Source of the DNA: Zeus faber
Taxonomy: Eukaryota > Chordata > Actinopteri > Zeiformes > Zeidae
Direction of reading: 5' to 3'
DNA: 64,000 nucleotides
Assembly (NCBI GenBank): GCA_960531495.1
Contig: OY482847.1
Location: forward strand, 15,180,187 to 15,244,186
Positions 1-25,232 of this stretch are shown here, one piece after another. The notes under the pieces were generated by a model. That model saw nothing but the letters and a program-made list of their open reading frames with translations. It made no database searches and was not told where the DNA came from. How positions within the stretch are numbered: position 1 is the stretch's first letter; the number at the start of each line of letters is the position of its first letter. Position numbers and translations under genes: made by a program.

Positions 1-2401
1 GACAATGTAATGGTGTTTTAAACGTCAACAAGGACATTACAAATATTTTCAATAACAATTCATTATAAACAATGTATTTATATGCTTGGATGAAGACAGC
101 AACGCGTGTTAGTCGAGCCAAGATCAAGTTTAATTCTTTGCCAAATCAACTTTGAATACAAAGAAATAAACATGTGAAAATGTGCCTAATGAGAAAGAAA
201 AAAATTCAAATGTAATGTTGGTAACAGTCTAAAATAAAGACAAAACACAACACCATAAACCGATTTGTTGATTTCAAACCATTTCGAGGAACAACTAATT
301 GACAATGAATTAAAATATAAATAACCTATGATGACGACAACAATTAGCTATAAAAGAAAAAAAAAATGTATTTCACAAAAATCAATCATTTCTATTCCAA
401 ATTCCCCTTCAACACTGAGACAAAAATGATAATATAAACATCCTCGGATTAATGAATAAAAGCGAAATTATGCACGATATATTTTTTCTCAAAACCAGTT
501 CCATTTCATATTCCTAGTACTATGACATAAATAGGTATAATTATGATACGAATTTAAGAGGTGATTTTCAACGTGTCCGTCATCTGAACCAGCCAGAAGA
601 CATGTGCAAATCAAATCAAGGGTGAAGGATAAATCTATTTTTTTTGGGGGGGGGGGGGTCCTGGAAAAACCAAGAATATACCAACAATTGTCCGTTAAAA
701 CAAAAGCATGGAAACAGAGATTCATTTTAAATGTTAAAAATGCATAGATGAAACCTGAATCTCGCCCCTGTTAGATTGTATTTTTAGATAGGTTTTTATT
801 TTTTATTTTTTTTACAAGTCCTTAATAGATAACCGTAAAGATGCATGTTTTTCCAGGACACTTATGGCATTAACTGCTGCTATTATTCATGGTCGTATGC
901 GTCCACAGGGAAAACTGATGGGGGAATAACATGCAACTATGCATTCTTCTCTAGGTAAGACACCAAAAATAAAGCAATAACATCACATGATGTTGGCTGA
1001 ACAGGGCGGAACAGTTCAGCAGTTTTAAGTTTAACAACAGTAAGGGCAATTTACATAGCCCGAAATAAAAGGTGCATTTGACAATAAAACATTTTAAAAT
1101 AGACATTTCTTAATCACCATTGGTTATTTCATACTGTACATTAAAACTAGGTCACACAAGCAGGTTCAAAACCTAGAAAAATGTAAAATAATATTAAGAC
1201 GAGCCATCAGAGCTGCAAAAATATTGGAGAAAGATGAGAAAATCTAAAGGTGATTTGGGGACCTCCAAAGGAAGGATTTGACTACCTCCAGTGCAGGAAG
1301 AGAGGCTGAACCACAGCTTGAAGCTAACTTTATGGCTTTCACGCAACCAGGATGGTGCTCATAACAACTGATTATGGGCGGAGAAGAGATTCGGGACAGG
1401 AATGAACATTGCACCTCAAATGATCTTAAAAATAAAACTTGCATATATCTAATAATGTTAACGCTTGAAGCATCGCTGAGAAAAGGCAATTTGAAAGAGT
1501 TAATCAATCTGTTTTTTTAAGAAGTAACTTAAGATATGTAAAAGTGATTGCCACTGGCCACTACATATTAAATTTAAATTAACTGCTATGTTTACTTTAC
1601 CATCTTCTACCAATGAAACGCTTTTTACCATAACATCTTTAAAAGTGTCAAAGATCTCCCAATGGTGATATTCAAAAGGTTGTGCTACCCATTCCTCACC
1701 TTTATCTAGAACTGAATGTTATGGAAGAACATTTAGGAGGGGAGAGGGTATTTCATAAGAATAATCTACTGCGAGAAACATTTTGATATATGGTTGGTCT
1801 ATGACAATCATATTATGGTTGCCTCAAAACTGTAAAATCAGTGGCATCAGTTTGAAATTCGAATAGTGACACAAAATACAATACAAAGGTCTGATTTCTT
1901 CAAGGTAAAAATGTGACCCGACACTGACCATAGTTCCATCTTTGATCAGTTGAAAAAATAATAATAATACAAGTACATCCTTTCCCCACACTTGACACAA
2001 AGCAACTTAAAAATCAAACTCTACATTCACTCATTAATCATTAAGAAGTTTTAAGACTTTTTTTTTTTTTTTCCTTCCCCCTTTTCTGCGTGGTACGCCA
2101 CAGAATCATTTGTTCATTTCAAAATATCACATAAGATGAAAAAGCGATTTAAAAACACAAGCAGTTGCCACGGATTGCAGAACGGCTGTTTGTGCCGGGC
2201 ACCTTGGTGTGCTACGGACACGCAACTCATTATTTTGTGTCTGTGAGGGCTGTAAAGTTTCTGTTGCGTCAGTACTTTGCGAAAGTAGTGTCCTTGACGA
2301 CGAGGTTGACACCTGGTGTCCTGGTGAGTCACCGCCTCCACTGACTATATCTCTTCCGCTGGAAGTGGACATCTTTGTTTGGAGTCAGCAGTTTCTTCCC
2401 C

Positions 2402-2494
<93 letters not shown>

Positions 2495-2648
2495 TTGGGG
2501 AAGTTGTGTGTACCTGCGATTTTCACCGGTATGATAGCCATAGCCATCAATAACTCCACTCGAGGCCTGGAATTACCATTCCGGCCTTTTTCCCCCCATG
2601 TGGTTTTCCGCTGGAAGGTGCCAGTGGCTCCACAGCTGATCACGCTGG
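1..2648 (-). other. cnst 3' UTR and downstream flank
   Basis: AT-rich sequence beyond the cnst stop codon with no convincing ORF on either strand. On the minus strand T/A-rich stretches near 785-800 contain AATAAA-type signals (TTTATT on plus), so the 3' UTR could run to about there, but the cleavage site cannot be fixed. It also contains an 11-12 nt G run near 647-658, a T run near 2058-2072 and a long (TG)n at 2405-2492. Confidence 0.4.
2405..2492. repeat. (TG)n microsatellite, ~88 bp
   Basis: Uninterrupted TG dinucleotide tract on the plus strand, in the probable 3' UTR of cnst (CA in the transcript). All predicted peptides across it are frame artefacts (poly Val-Cys or Thr-His). Confidence 0.97.
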
Positions 2649-14414
<11,766 letters not shown>

Positions 14415-14445
14415 CTCACCGTTACCTGAAAATGTAAAAAATATA

Positions 14446-15237
14446 TACACCGGTCAGCCACAACATTAAAACCACTGACAGATGAAGTAAATCACATTGT
14501 TCATCTCGTTCCAATGACACCTGTCAAGGGGTGGGATATATAAGACAGCAAGTGAACAGTCAGTTCTTGAAGTTAATGTGTTGGAAACAGGAAAAATGTG
14601 CAAGCGTAAGGATCTGAGCCACTTTGACAAGGGCTACATTGTGATGGCTAGACGGCTGGGTCAGAGCATCTCCGAAACGACAGGTCTTGTGGAGTGTTCC
14701 CAGTATGCAGTGGTTAGTACCTACCAAAAGTGGCCCAAGGAAGGACAACCGGTGAACCGGCAACTTGGCCGTCCATGGGCTCATTGATACGCAGGGAAAG
14801 TCAAGTCTAGCCCGTCTGGTCCGATCCCACAGAAGAGCTACTGTAGCACAAATTGCTGAGAAATGCTGCTATGATAGAAAGGTTTTGGAACACACAGTGC
14901 ATCAGAGCTTGCTGTATATGGGGCTGTGTAGCGACCAGTCAGAGAGTCAGAAAGCGCCTACAATGGACATGTGAACGTCAGAACTGGACCATGGAGCAAT
15001 GGAAGGAGGTGGGCTGGTCTGATGAATCATGTTTTCTCCTACATCATGTGGATGGCTGGAGTTAGGGTCCAATCCGATGGAGCATCTGTGGGATGTGCTG
15101 GAACAACAAGCCTGATCCATGGGGGCCCCAGCTTGCAACTTACAGGACTTAAAGGATCTGCTGCTAACGTCTTGGTGCCAGATACCACAGGACACCTTCA
15201 GAGGCGTTGTGCAGTCCATGGCTCGACCGGTCAGCCC
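14446..15237 (+). mobile_element. Tc1-like transposon, internally deleted and 3'-truncated copy
   Basis: Begins with the terminal repeat TACACCGGTCAGCCACAACA. It then encodes broken Tc1-type transposase pieces: an N-terminal [20 protein letters not shown] helix-turn-helix segment (from about 14590), HTVHQSLLYMGL (about 14890), and WTMEQWKEVGWSDESCF carrying the first catalytic D of the DDE domain. Just after it the sequence jumps to the C-terminal part near 15063, so most of the catalytic core is missing. The 3' terminal repeat is lost at about 15237, where CA-rich sequence follows. The same deletion occurs in the copy at 59821-60643. The left end lies 20 bp upstream of the cnst exon acceptor at 14426. 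Confidence 0.85.
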
Positions 15238-15285
15238 AAGACTGTCCTGGGTCTAGGTAATCAACGAGCAACAGGTAAAACCCCC

Positions 15286-15391
<106 letters not shown>

Positions 15392-16432
15392 TGTCATGAC
15401 ATGTCTCCCATCTGCTCTGGGATTGTTCCACCTAGCCCACTCGATGCAATGAAACTGGTATGTTTTCAACCCCATCATCTGTGCCGGAGGGTCCTGAAAA
15501 CACCACTCCGGTAGTGCGTTGCTGGACACACACACACACACGCACCTCAGTATTTTCTTTTTCTTTTTACTCACTTTAACACATGTTGGAATCTGTATAT
15601 AACGTCTGTTTGGTGATTGTTAAGAGAATTAATGATATGATTGGTAGATATACATCTGTGTGAATAAAATCACCCACTCACCATCATGATCCATCAGGCT
15701 CAGCCCTCAATGCATATGATCTCTCAACATGAAGGCTAATCCACTACATGGAACCCTACAGTGGCTTGCAGAGAATGAGAAGAGAGACCAAAAGAGAAAG
15801 AAGGAGAGACAGCACCAGAGAGAGAAGGGGGGAACACGTTAAGCATCATTCCTGAGTAACCAAACAAACCCTAACAAGTTTTTAAGACATGAAAAAAAAA
15901 AGTGACAGCCCTGACAACACCCTGCACGGAGATTGGAATGACACCCGCCAGAGAAGGAAGAAAACATCTATTTAAATGCCCTCCCTCGTTCTAAAATGCT
16001 AAATGGATTAACTTGGAAATAAGGATACCAAAAAAAAAGATTATTCGATAAAACTGTTTCGTGTTACAGTACGAGATGACTACGAAGATTATATGGACTG
16101 ACATTTCCAATTTAGCTGACATCATAGTGGTCGACAATATTTATCCATGGATAAAATACATAAAAAGAAAGAAATTAAATTTTAAAAATCTTGATTCCCC
16201 TGAGGTTAAATCCGATCTATGAAAACAAAAACAAATGTAAGATCAACTTCTCATGTTCTACCTGCCAAGTTTAAACAGTTCATAGCGACTTTTTTTTTTT
16301 ATAACATATATTTTCTTCTCTGTGAGGTAAGGACTGGAGGTAAGTTAAGGTAAGTTTAATTTAGAACGATTTAAATGTATATTTAATACAACACAGACAA
16401 TTAATATTATTATACAATTATAATTACAAAAC

Positions 16433-16613
16433 CCTGAATCGCAATTCTGGCGCCACCCCTTGCAGCCGCCTCACGTCGATTGCGCACATTTTAGTGTTTT
16501 TCGTTTTTTTAGAGCTTATTGTGCATAATCTCCGGGTGTCATGACATTTCACTGCATATATGTATGACTGTATGTATATGTATATGACAAATAAACCTCT
16601 TGACTTGACTTGA
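16433..16613 (+). repeat. Dispersed repeat 3' tail, copy B
   Basis: About 180 bp alignable by eye with 24570-24725: GCAGCCGCCT..CG..GATTG.GCACATTTTAG, then GAGCTTATTG.GC.TA.TCTCCGGGTG, then CATTTCACTGCATATATGTA and the AATAAACCTCTTGA ending, here followed by (TTGAC)n. It lies in the cnst 5' intron, antisense to the gene. Confidence 0.75.
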
Positions 16614-17135
16614 CATACAAGTAGAACCTCATGCAAGACATGGCAAACACGCGGAAGCAAACATAATAAGAAACCACTACAAAATATTACAGAAGTGAAA
16701 ATTTTGGAGAGAATAGAAATGGAAAAGAAGCAATAGAGAAGGTATTCTATTTTCTATTCCATTCCTATTTTTCTGTGGAAATGTAGATTTGGAATACGAG
16801 CAGAAGTAAAACAGTGTCACAATGCACGGTGTTGGGATAAATTGGGATTGGGATAAATGTCTAGCCCTAACATTAACTTGTGTAAACCTAGGCTGGGCAA
16901 TAAATAACGATTATAGTTAATTGTCTTTCGCAGTTGCATCCTATATGGAAATTGTGTCTAAAATATTGAATGGATTTCCCAGTATGATAATCTACATAAC
17001 CATATTGTTGAATTTAATTTTTTGATTCCAAGCATACCGTATATATAAAACATTCTTGCACCAGCCTTGAGTACTAGAGTAGTTGTTTTACTTATATGAT
17101 GTAGTAAAGAGGCTGTTCTACTTCTGTAGAATAAG

Positions 17136-17246
<111 letters not shown>

Positions 17247-18459
17247 CCCATCTCAAAGGAATAATTTAATCCTGTCCCCCCCCCCCCCCCCACATTCTCT
17301 CTCCTGTAACCCTTCATAGCACAGTGTTGCACTACCTTGCACCCTAAACATCTGAAATTATATATATTCATTGAAAACCCTACCCATTTAGAGAACTTTG
17401 TTTTTCTTTTCATACATTCATTTTTACAGACGCTACTTTTATACCCCACCTGGGAAACAATTACATAAACGGGGCATCGCGGCAGTCTGTCCCGAAGGAA
17501 GACAGACATATGCCATGACGCAACTAGATTGTATGTGCAATTATATCTAAATAGGAATCAACAACATTATACCAGAATATCATCACCTCTTCAGATAAAC
17601 CCTATTCAGCCCTACAATTTGGAATGAACAACCTCTGAAACAAATCCATTTGTTCTCCAATGGATCCACGACCAAATCCCAACGGATTTGACATAGAGTC
17701 CGAGAAACCGAAAAACAACCGCTGCCAGGGGCTTATGCAACGATGGCCTACAGATTACACTGTGATGTTTGGATTGTACCATCTCCCCAGGGTCAGGTCA
17801 CTGTACCTGTGCGGGTGTTTTCTGACTTTCCTCTATACACCTTTTCTGAGTGGGGAAAGGTGGATGCACGGGGGAGGGGAGGGATACATGTTTGTTTACC
17901 TTTAAAGTTATTATTTATACTATGTGATTATATTCTACAAAAGAAAAGTACATACACACAAGGTTATTATAAGTAACGTGGGGGAAATCCCGACGAGGAG
18001 AAGATCGGACAGAAGAGACAAATGATGAATTTATGTAGAGCAGGAGATACGACGACAGATAGGGAGATAGGTACGACGACAACAACAACAACAACAACAA
18101 AAGGGGGACACAGAAGCTAAGCGGGAACACTGTGTGAAGGGCAGAGAGACATCGATTTAAAAACAAATAAACACAAAAAAACGGATTATATCAAGCGCTG
18201 AATAAGCTCTCTTCCAGACAGTGTTGGTCGTGGTGTGATGGTCACTGAGAAACACCAACACCCGCTTTGCCAGGGACCGCCCTCAAGCACAACATCAACT
18301 CTATCGACGGGCAAGGGGTTAACGCTGCCGTCTATGAGTAAAACCACGGACAAAAAAAAGCCAAAACAACAACACATAAACGCCGCTCGTGTTAATAGTC
18401 CATGCTCGGCCCCCGTTTTAGGGTTGATAACGCACTTTCTCCCTTAAAAAGCTGTTCGT

Positions 18460-18800
18460 AAAACAGCAAAGCGCTAGGCTTTGTGGCCAAGGCACCCGCA
18501 CAGCTGACGACGGCACCTCGGTGGGTCGGTCGGTAGCGTGAGCCAACCTCAATGTACCTTTGTTTGGTACATTTCGATGAGGCCGTTTTGTTCGACGCGG
18601 CCACAGCGTGAAAGCAGACAACGCCGTCCGAGCCAGCGGCAAGGTCCCGGCGTCCCGCGTTAAGGTTAACAGCGACACACCGTAGGCGCTTGACAGTGCT
18701 AGCGGTAGCGTAAGCTAGCGCGCCGATAGTGACACATCTGGGGCGAGATCCGTCGGACCGAGTCGCCGTCTACTGCGCATAATAAAAAAAAATTAAAAAT
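18460..18800 (-). promoter_or_regulatory. Probable cnst promoter / non-coding first exon (CpG-rich)
   Basis: A CpG-dense block upstream of the first coding cnst exon, unlike the AT-rich flanks. The start-codon exon opens with an acceptor, so a non-coding exon 1 must lie upstream, and this is the only CpG-rich block between it and tfb2m. It contains GCTAGCGGTAGCGTAAGCTAGC, a 22-nt imperfect inverted repeat (18698-18719). The exact start site and donor are not assigned. Confidence 0.45.
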
Positions 18801-19706
18801 AAAAACAGTCCTTGTACAAACACCACAACACTTACATCGGGGCGGTCGGGTTTTCTGATCCGTGTGCGTCTGTCAGCTCGCCGGGGCCAACGTGTGTGTT
18901 GCTGTCGGTGGAAGCGGTTTTACGACCAGCGGTGCGCTGCGCTACTGTGGCCGGTGTGCTGCGGCGTCTGGCTGCCACCCTCTGTTTACTGCCCGCACCT
19001 GGACTGCCTCGGTATTTGTATGACGTTACATCTCTACGTGACTTCGTTCTTTGGGGTTTTTTTTTTTGTTTGTTTGTTTGTTTGTTTGTTTGTTTTTTGT
19101 TTTTTTTTACGTTAGGTCTATCCTATTGCACAATAACATACTTAAAACTGATAATCCGTAAGATCATTATTATTATTACTGTTATTAGGGGTGCACGGAT
19201 TTTCATTATTATTCATCTTGGCATTCTTCCGGCTAAAAGTATCTGAAACATGGCAACCGCAGTAGCGCAGACACGTTGCAACCGGGACGTTTCAGACCTC
19301 TTGTTGTCAGAGTGATCGATATGAGGGGGGGGGGGGGGGGGGGAACTAAAAGTTGCCATTTGCGTTTGATCATTTTGAAGGAGAAGACTGTTGGCGCGGC
19401 TTGATTGGTTTGAGGGGGCGCTTTGTGACGTCATCATCCAAAGTTACACAAGTTGCGCGCTGTGGATTGCAGAGCATTTGCTACGTTAAAGGAAACAGGG
19501 AAAACTGCAATTCGTGCTGCATTTCACAAAACCCTGAAAACTATGATCTCATACCGAATTAGTTTGGTTATATATCAAATATGTGCAACTGGTCGAACAT
19601 TTGAGATTGAATTGGTGTTGATATAAAACAATTTGTTTGATGGAACCTCGGAAACCTGTAATACATATCTCACATGACTACACTGGAGCCTGTGTATTTC
19701 ATTGGC

Positions 19707-19790
<84 letters not shown>

Positions 19791-21661
19791 GTGTCATAAT
19801 CTTGTTGATAAAAAGTCTCCCGTTTGATGCTTTCTTGAAGATAAACTCAGTAGAGATCTTAAACCGATTTTTTTTTTTTTATATACATCTGTGGAAACCT
19901 GCACACTTGCATTTCCTACTTTTGTCAGAAGGTAAACTGTTGATACAGAGGTATATTGTTTTTTATTTTTAAGGGATTATTTCATGTTGTAATTTTTTCA
20001 ATTTTTATGTTAATTTTATATTTATTTCATATTGTAATTTTTTTCCATGATTTTCTAAGACGGAATTCAGAAATTCATATTACTTTTATTATTACTGAAT
20101 ATTGTTTTGATGTGTGCTGCTATAACGCTGTAATTTCCCTCTAATGATGAAAGTATCTATCTATATGTATGTCCATCTCTTATATTTAGCTGGTGCTTTA
20201 TAAGAAACAGTGATTTAATGTATGTGTGTGCCTATATGTCTAGTATGTCTTCCATAAGATGTTTCCATTGTTGGTGGCAGGGTCCGCCTTTCAGAAGAGT
20301 GCCAAGACTGGGAAAGCGAACTAAGTGAAAGGCAGTTGCAGTGACTTTCTAAAACCAGTGTCGCTAATTGTGGTCAGTAAACTGTCAATGTTGATGAACA
20401 GTCACAGAAAAGAACAGGACATAGCCCCACTGCCGCAGGAACTCAAGAAAAATAAATCGATAAATCAATGATTAGAAGACAAACCTTCAAGTACGAAGAC
20501 AATCGTCTTATAGAGCGAAGATGAGCGTAAACCCCAATGTTGAAAAATACCTTGTTGCAAATGGGATTTCTGGGACTTTAATGTAATCCAACCAACAATG
20601 TAATGGATTACCACTTTTAAACCGTTGAGATACTGTATCTCATCCAAATGGCACTAAGTAATTAAAGTACACTGAATGGTTAACAACTGAGGTGTCCGGA
20701 AGGAACTACACAACCTTTATTTTAAATTAAGATAAAATTGAATGGCCAAATTGCATGTAAATTCTCAACATGGCACGGCAGCCTTCCCTTACAAATGTTC
20801 TGGTTACATCATAACCATCATCACACCAGTTCCCTATTTAAAAAAAAAATCCAATGACTTAATATTATGAGACAATACACAAGCTCAATGATATAAAGTT
20901 TTAATAACACACACATACAATTGAACAATTAGAGACCTACATCATTTCCAATCTGCCCGGTCTAGTAGGGCAAGTCATATTGGGTAGTAAGCTACTTTCC
21001 AATACAGAGAAAAACCCAAATGGTCAAATTTTCAGTTACAGTGGCGAGTTCACTGGTTATACAAACCGTGTTTATTCTTCAATGTTATTTTCTTTAGTAA
21101 GCATTTGATTTAATTAAATAGCCTAGGATGAAGCTATCAGAGTTCCAGAAATAACATGATTCTGTAGAAACCAGGTTTTATTCTGTTCTGGAAACTCTAT
21201 GAAATGACACGTGATGTTGGTATTTGGTTTCAATTAATTTGAGAAGTGCTAAAATGCTATTGCAACCAGACTCCACAATACATGGTTAGTCATTTATATT
21301 AATACTAGAATCTTTTTTTGGCCCAAAAGAAAGTATTGATTGAATAATTTGTTAAATCAATATTTCCCGTCAATAACTAGCCCAAAAAAGTCTGTGAAAT
21401 TGCCTTTAGGAAAATGTATGTACATTTACATTTTGCTATACACAAAAATATACAGGTCATGTATGTACTTCAAAACTGGTGACAACCTTAAGATCAGGAG
21501 GACATTCTGTTTGTCCCTGTTTATCCCCACATACTGAACAACTTCATATTGCTGGTCAGTATTTCTTTCCTTTGTAAGTATACTATAGTGTATGCATACA
21601 ATTCTGTAGCTTTTGATTCATGGTTCACATAAATAGGTGCGCGGTACAAGGTTTTCATGCT
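18801..21661. other. Spacer between cnst and tfb2m
   Basis: No gene recognised. Holds a (TTTG)n run near 19066-19093, an 18-nt G run at 19324-19341 (a candidate quadruplex), a (TTA)n tract at 19708-19790 and AT-rich DNA. The part next to 21662 is presumably tfb2m 3' UTR: minus-strand AATAAA signals (TTTATT on plus) lie near 21070 and at 21177-21182. Confidence 0.5.
19708..19790. repeat. (TTA)n microsatellite, ~83 bp
   Basis: TTA/ATT trinucleotide tract with one interruption (TATTACTATT) near 19736; intergenic. Confidence 0.95.
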
Positions 21662-24287
21662 CTAGGCCCAGCCCTCCCGCTTGGTGTTCTCCAGGATCTC
21701 TGAGTACAGCCAGCTCTGAGTGAACTCCTGACTCTTCTCCATCAGCTGGAACAGTCTTAGGTACTCTTCTGGGAACACGTGGCCGGTGAGGATGTCCTCC
21801 GGCATGTGCATCTCAGCTAAGAGTTTACTGCCGCTGTCCGGAGACCAGAGACTGAGAGAATTAGAGAGGGAAACGGAGGGAAAGATAAAACCCCAAGGCA
21901 AAATAAAAACAATGCCTGGCATTAGAGGGACAAAGACAGATACAGTAGATAAAGAGACAGAGGCTACTTCAGGGCTTCATTGTGTCTTGGGTGAAATTGC
22001 ACGCAACCTTTACGTGGGTTTGCGTATTGTAATTACAATAACGCTGGATTCAGGTTGAAGTGGTTATCTCGAAGAATCTTTTTTTTTTTGTGACTTATAA
22101 AATCGTATTTTATTCGGTCATTTAGGAGGTGTTTGGGACAGTTTGTTATAACATGGTCATAAATACATTTAAAACAAGGTGTGGTTTAAACGAATATCTT
22201 TGAAAATAAATAATTTAATGTCAGATCATAATGGCACCAAATAAAATGCATGACATTAATAGAGGGACAGGAGGACTAGACTATTCAGGTAACAATTTTG
22301 AGTTAAAAAAAAAAATAACATGAATGACCAAAGCTATAGAGAAAGAGGAAAATTAACTGTAGAAGACAAGCAAGACAAGCATATGCAATTCTTGATTCAG
22401 AGAGCATGTCACACACCACTTGTTTGTGTCACTTACTTGAGCATGTTAATGAGTTTGAGCTTCCTCTTGGCTAGACATTGTCTGACCATCACAAGCAAAA
22501 TTGCAGCATTTGAAGGAGTCAGATTTTGGGAAAACAGATCAATTCTAGGACGCAGACGCACCAGGCACATATGGTCATTAGGCAGCTGTGTGGAGAAGGA
22601 AAAAAAAAAAAAGACATGGTGGCATGGGAGATTTACATATTTGCTATAAATATATAGCACCAAACTGACACAACCAAATTAAACAGTGGAAATACACCAT
22701 TTACTTACCCTGCCCTTGTGGATAGGTCGTTTTGAGGATGACACAAATGAGTCCCACGGCTCCTATAAATACAAATAAATACAACAAATAAATACAGAGA
22801 GTGTCAAACCATTTAATGTGTACCTCTTGTTCAAGAAGTGACTTGAAAACCTCTCATAAATCCCAGGTTACAACACCTAAAACGTGTGTGGTAATATATC
22901 TTGCGTGGACTGGAAAATGACTTATTTTCTCCCACAATCCAGCCATTCCACAGTACCTTGTGCAGGAGTTTGATATCACAGGCCATCTGCCAGAGGACAC
23001 TGAAGGCTCTGTAGTACATCATGTCACCTGGGCGGGACACTAGTTTCTGAAAGAATCAAAAATACACAAGATAATCATATATACAGTATATACTTTATGT
23101 GTGTGTGTATATAATATGCAAATCCAACCTTTTAAATGTCTGTGACAAACACACACATGCTCGCACTGCCTGCCTGCTCTTTGTGGTGAAAAGGTTAAGT
23201 GGCACTATTTACATACATCCAAACACACATTCTTCCTCTCGCTCTCTCTCACCGTGTATTCACTTTCACTAATGAAGAGGTTGAGCTCCACTCTGCCGTA
23301 TCTATAGACGGACAGCCGTTCGAACAGAGCATACACCATCTTCAGCAGCGTGCCGCGGTCATTACGCTGAGGCAGGATTCCAAACACCTTCACCGGAATG
23401 TCTACACACAAACATTCCCAAATCACATTAGAAACCATACGGATAAATTATTTTGTTTGTATGTTACTCATTTTGTTATAGTTTCATAATGTGTGCTTAT
23501 CTAGGTGCCATATGTTTAAGCAAGTCCAAATATAAGCCTCTTCATTTTTAATGTTAAAGCACCACTTTGTAACTTCTGGTATGTAGGGCCCTGAGAGTTT
23601 GAGTGCAATTGCACTTTCACACGACTTTCGTAAAACCCAGTCCGGTGTCCGAAATTATTTATTTTACAGGACAATTATGAACCTTACCTGTCACGTTTCA
23701 ATAACACCCTATGTTACAAATGTACACCTTAATGTACACCTAGGTTACAGCGCCGCTTGCACGGACCTCGCCGCTTCAGCGAGCACTCAGTCCACGGCTC
23801 CCCTAGAGGGTCTCTCCCCAAGGCTTCCCCAGCAGAGGGCGTGGGGATCGGCCCCCTGCTACCGGTGTAGGTACTGGATGGGCTCGGCCTGGCAGATAAG
23901 CTTGCGCGTGCAAGTCAGAGGGTGAAACAAACCCTGTGGCGCAATGACAGTGAGAGCCGGGGTGCGCCTGCTGAGATTTTTTTTTTGCTGGACATTTCGA
24001 CTAGCAAGTTTATAATTTATAGTTTTATTCATTATTATTATCAAGTTTTCCAGTCAAAAAAAACGGTAATCCCCAGTGCCAAACATCAAGAAAGTGATTT
24101 AATGATGGAACACACTTTTCCCACGGTTTCGTACCAACATAAAAGTTACATAATGCAAGAACAGGCCTTCGCAGGGGTGTGTTGGAATGAAAGCGGTGCC
24201 AGTCTCCATATTACAAGCCAGTGCACCATCAAAAGGATTTTGAAGCTTTTATTTAATTGCTAATTAGACTAATTGCTTGAAAGTACA

Positions 24288-24344
<57 letters not shown>

Positions 24345-25201
24345 AATGCGCTACCCTACATCCCTGCTATCCTTGTTAGTTATGAAAGGAGTTCTAAGCT
24401 TGTCTGATTTCTTTACATTTAAATAAATTACTATAAAAACAGCTTTACTTGTAAGTTTACATATGGACAGCACAGTTTTTATTGTGGCCCAACAACCAAC
24501 CTCCCACTCTAGGGCATCATCGCCTCATCATTATACGCATTGTGAATATAGTTATTTTGTTGTTTGTTGTTCGCCTTGCGGCCGCCTGCACCTCGTGTTG
24601 ATTGTGCACATTTTAGTATTTTTAGAGCTTATTGGGCGTAGTCTCCGGGTGCCATGACATTTCACTGCATATATGTATGACCGTATGTATATGTATGTGA
24701 CAAATAACCTCTTGAATCATGAATCTCTAAAAGACATGAAGAATAGAGAAGAGGAAATAAATGAAACAAAAAAATTCAATGAGTAACTAAAAGCTAGAAA
24801 AGGTGTATTCATAGACAAAAAATAGAAACAGACATACAAGGACAAGCAGACAAGACAGGAATAGTTAATAGCTATCTTGGGACTGTGGATTTATGTATTC
24901 AATGTCTCACCGTCGGTCCAGCTGGCTTCTGAAATCCCCAAGTCAGTAAAGAGTTTATCGGTGAACATGGCAGGAGGCTTGACGTTTGCAGTGCTGATGG
25001 GGTCTAGCTTAAAGTAATCACAGTGAACCACTTCGAGCTGACCATCAAGGCAACTCTCCAATTTCTACAACAAAAAAAACACACCAATTATATACCAACC
25101 ATTTAAACCATTGGCAGTTCTGTTTATATCTCTAAATGATAAAAAAAATAAACATGCAAAAAACATCCATCCAATGGAATTCACTCTAAATACCGTGCAT
25201 G

Positions 25202-25232
<31 letters not shown>
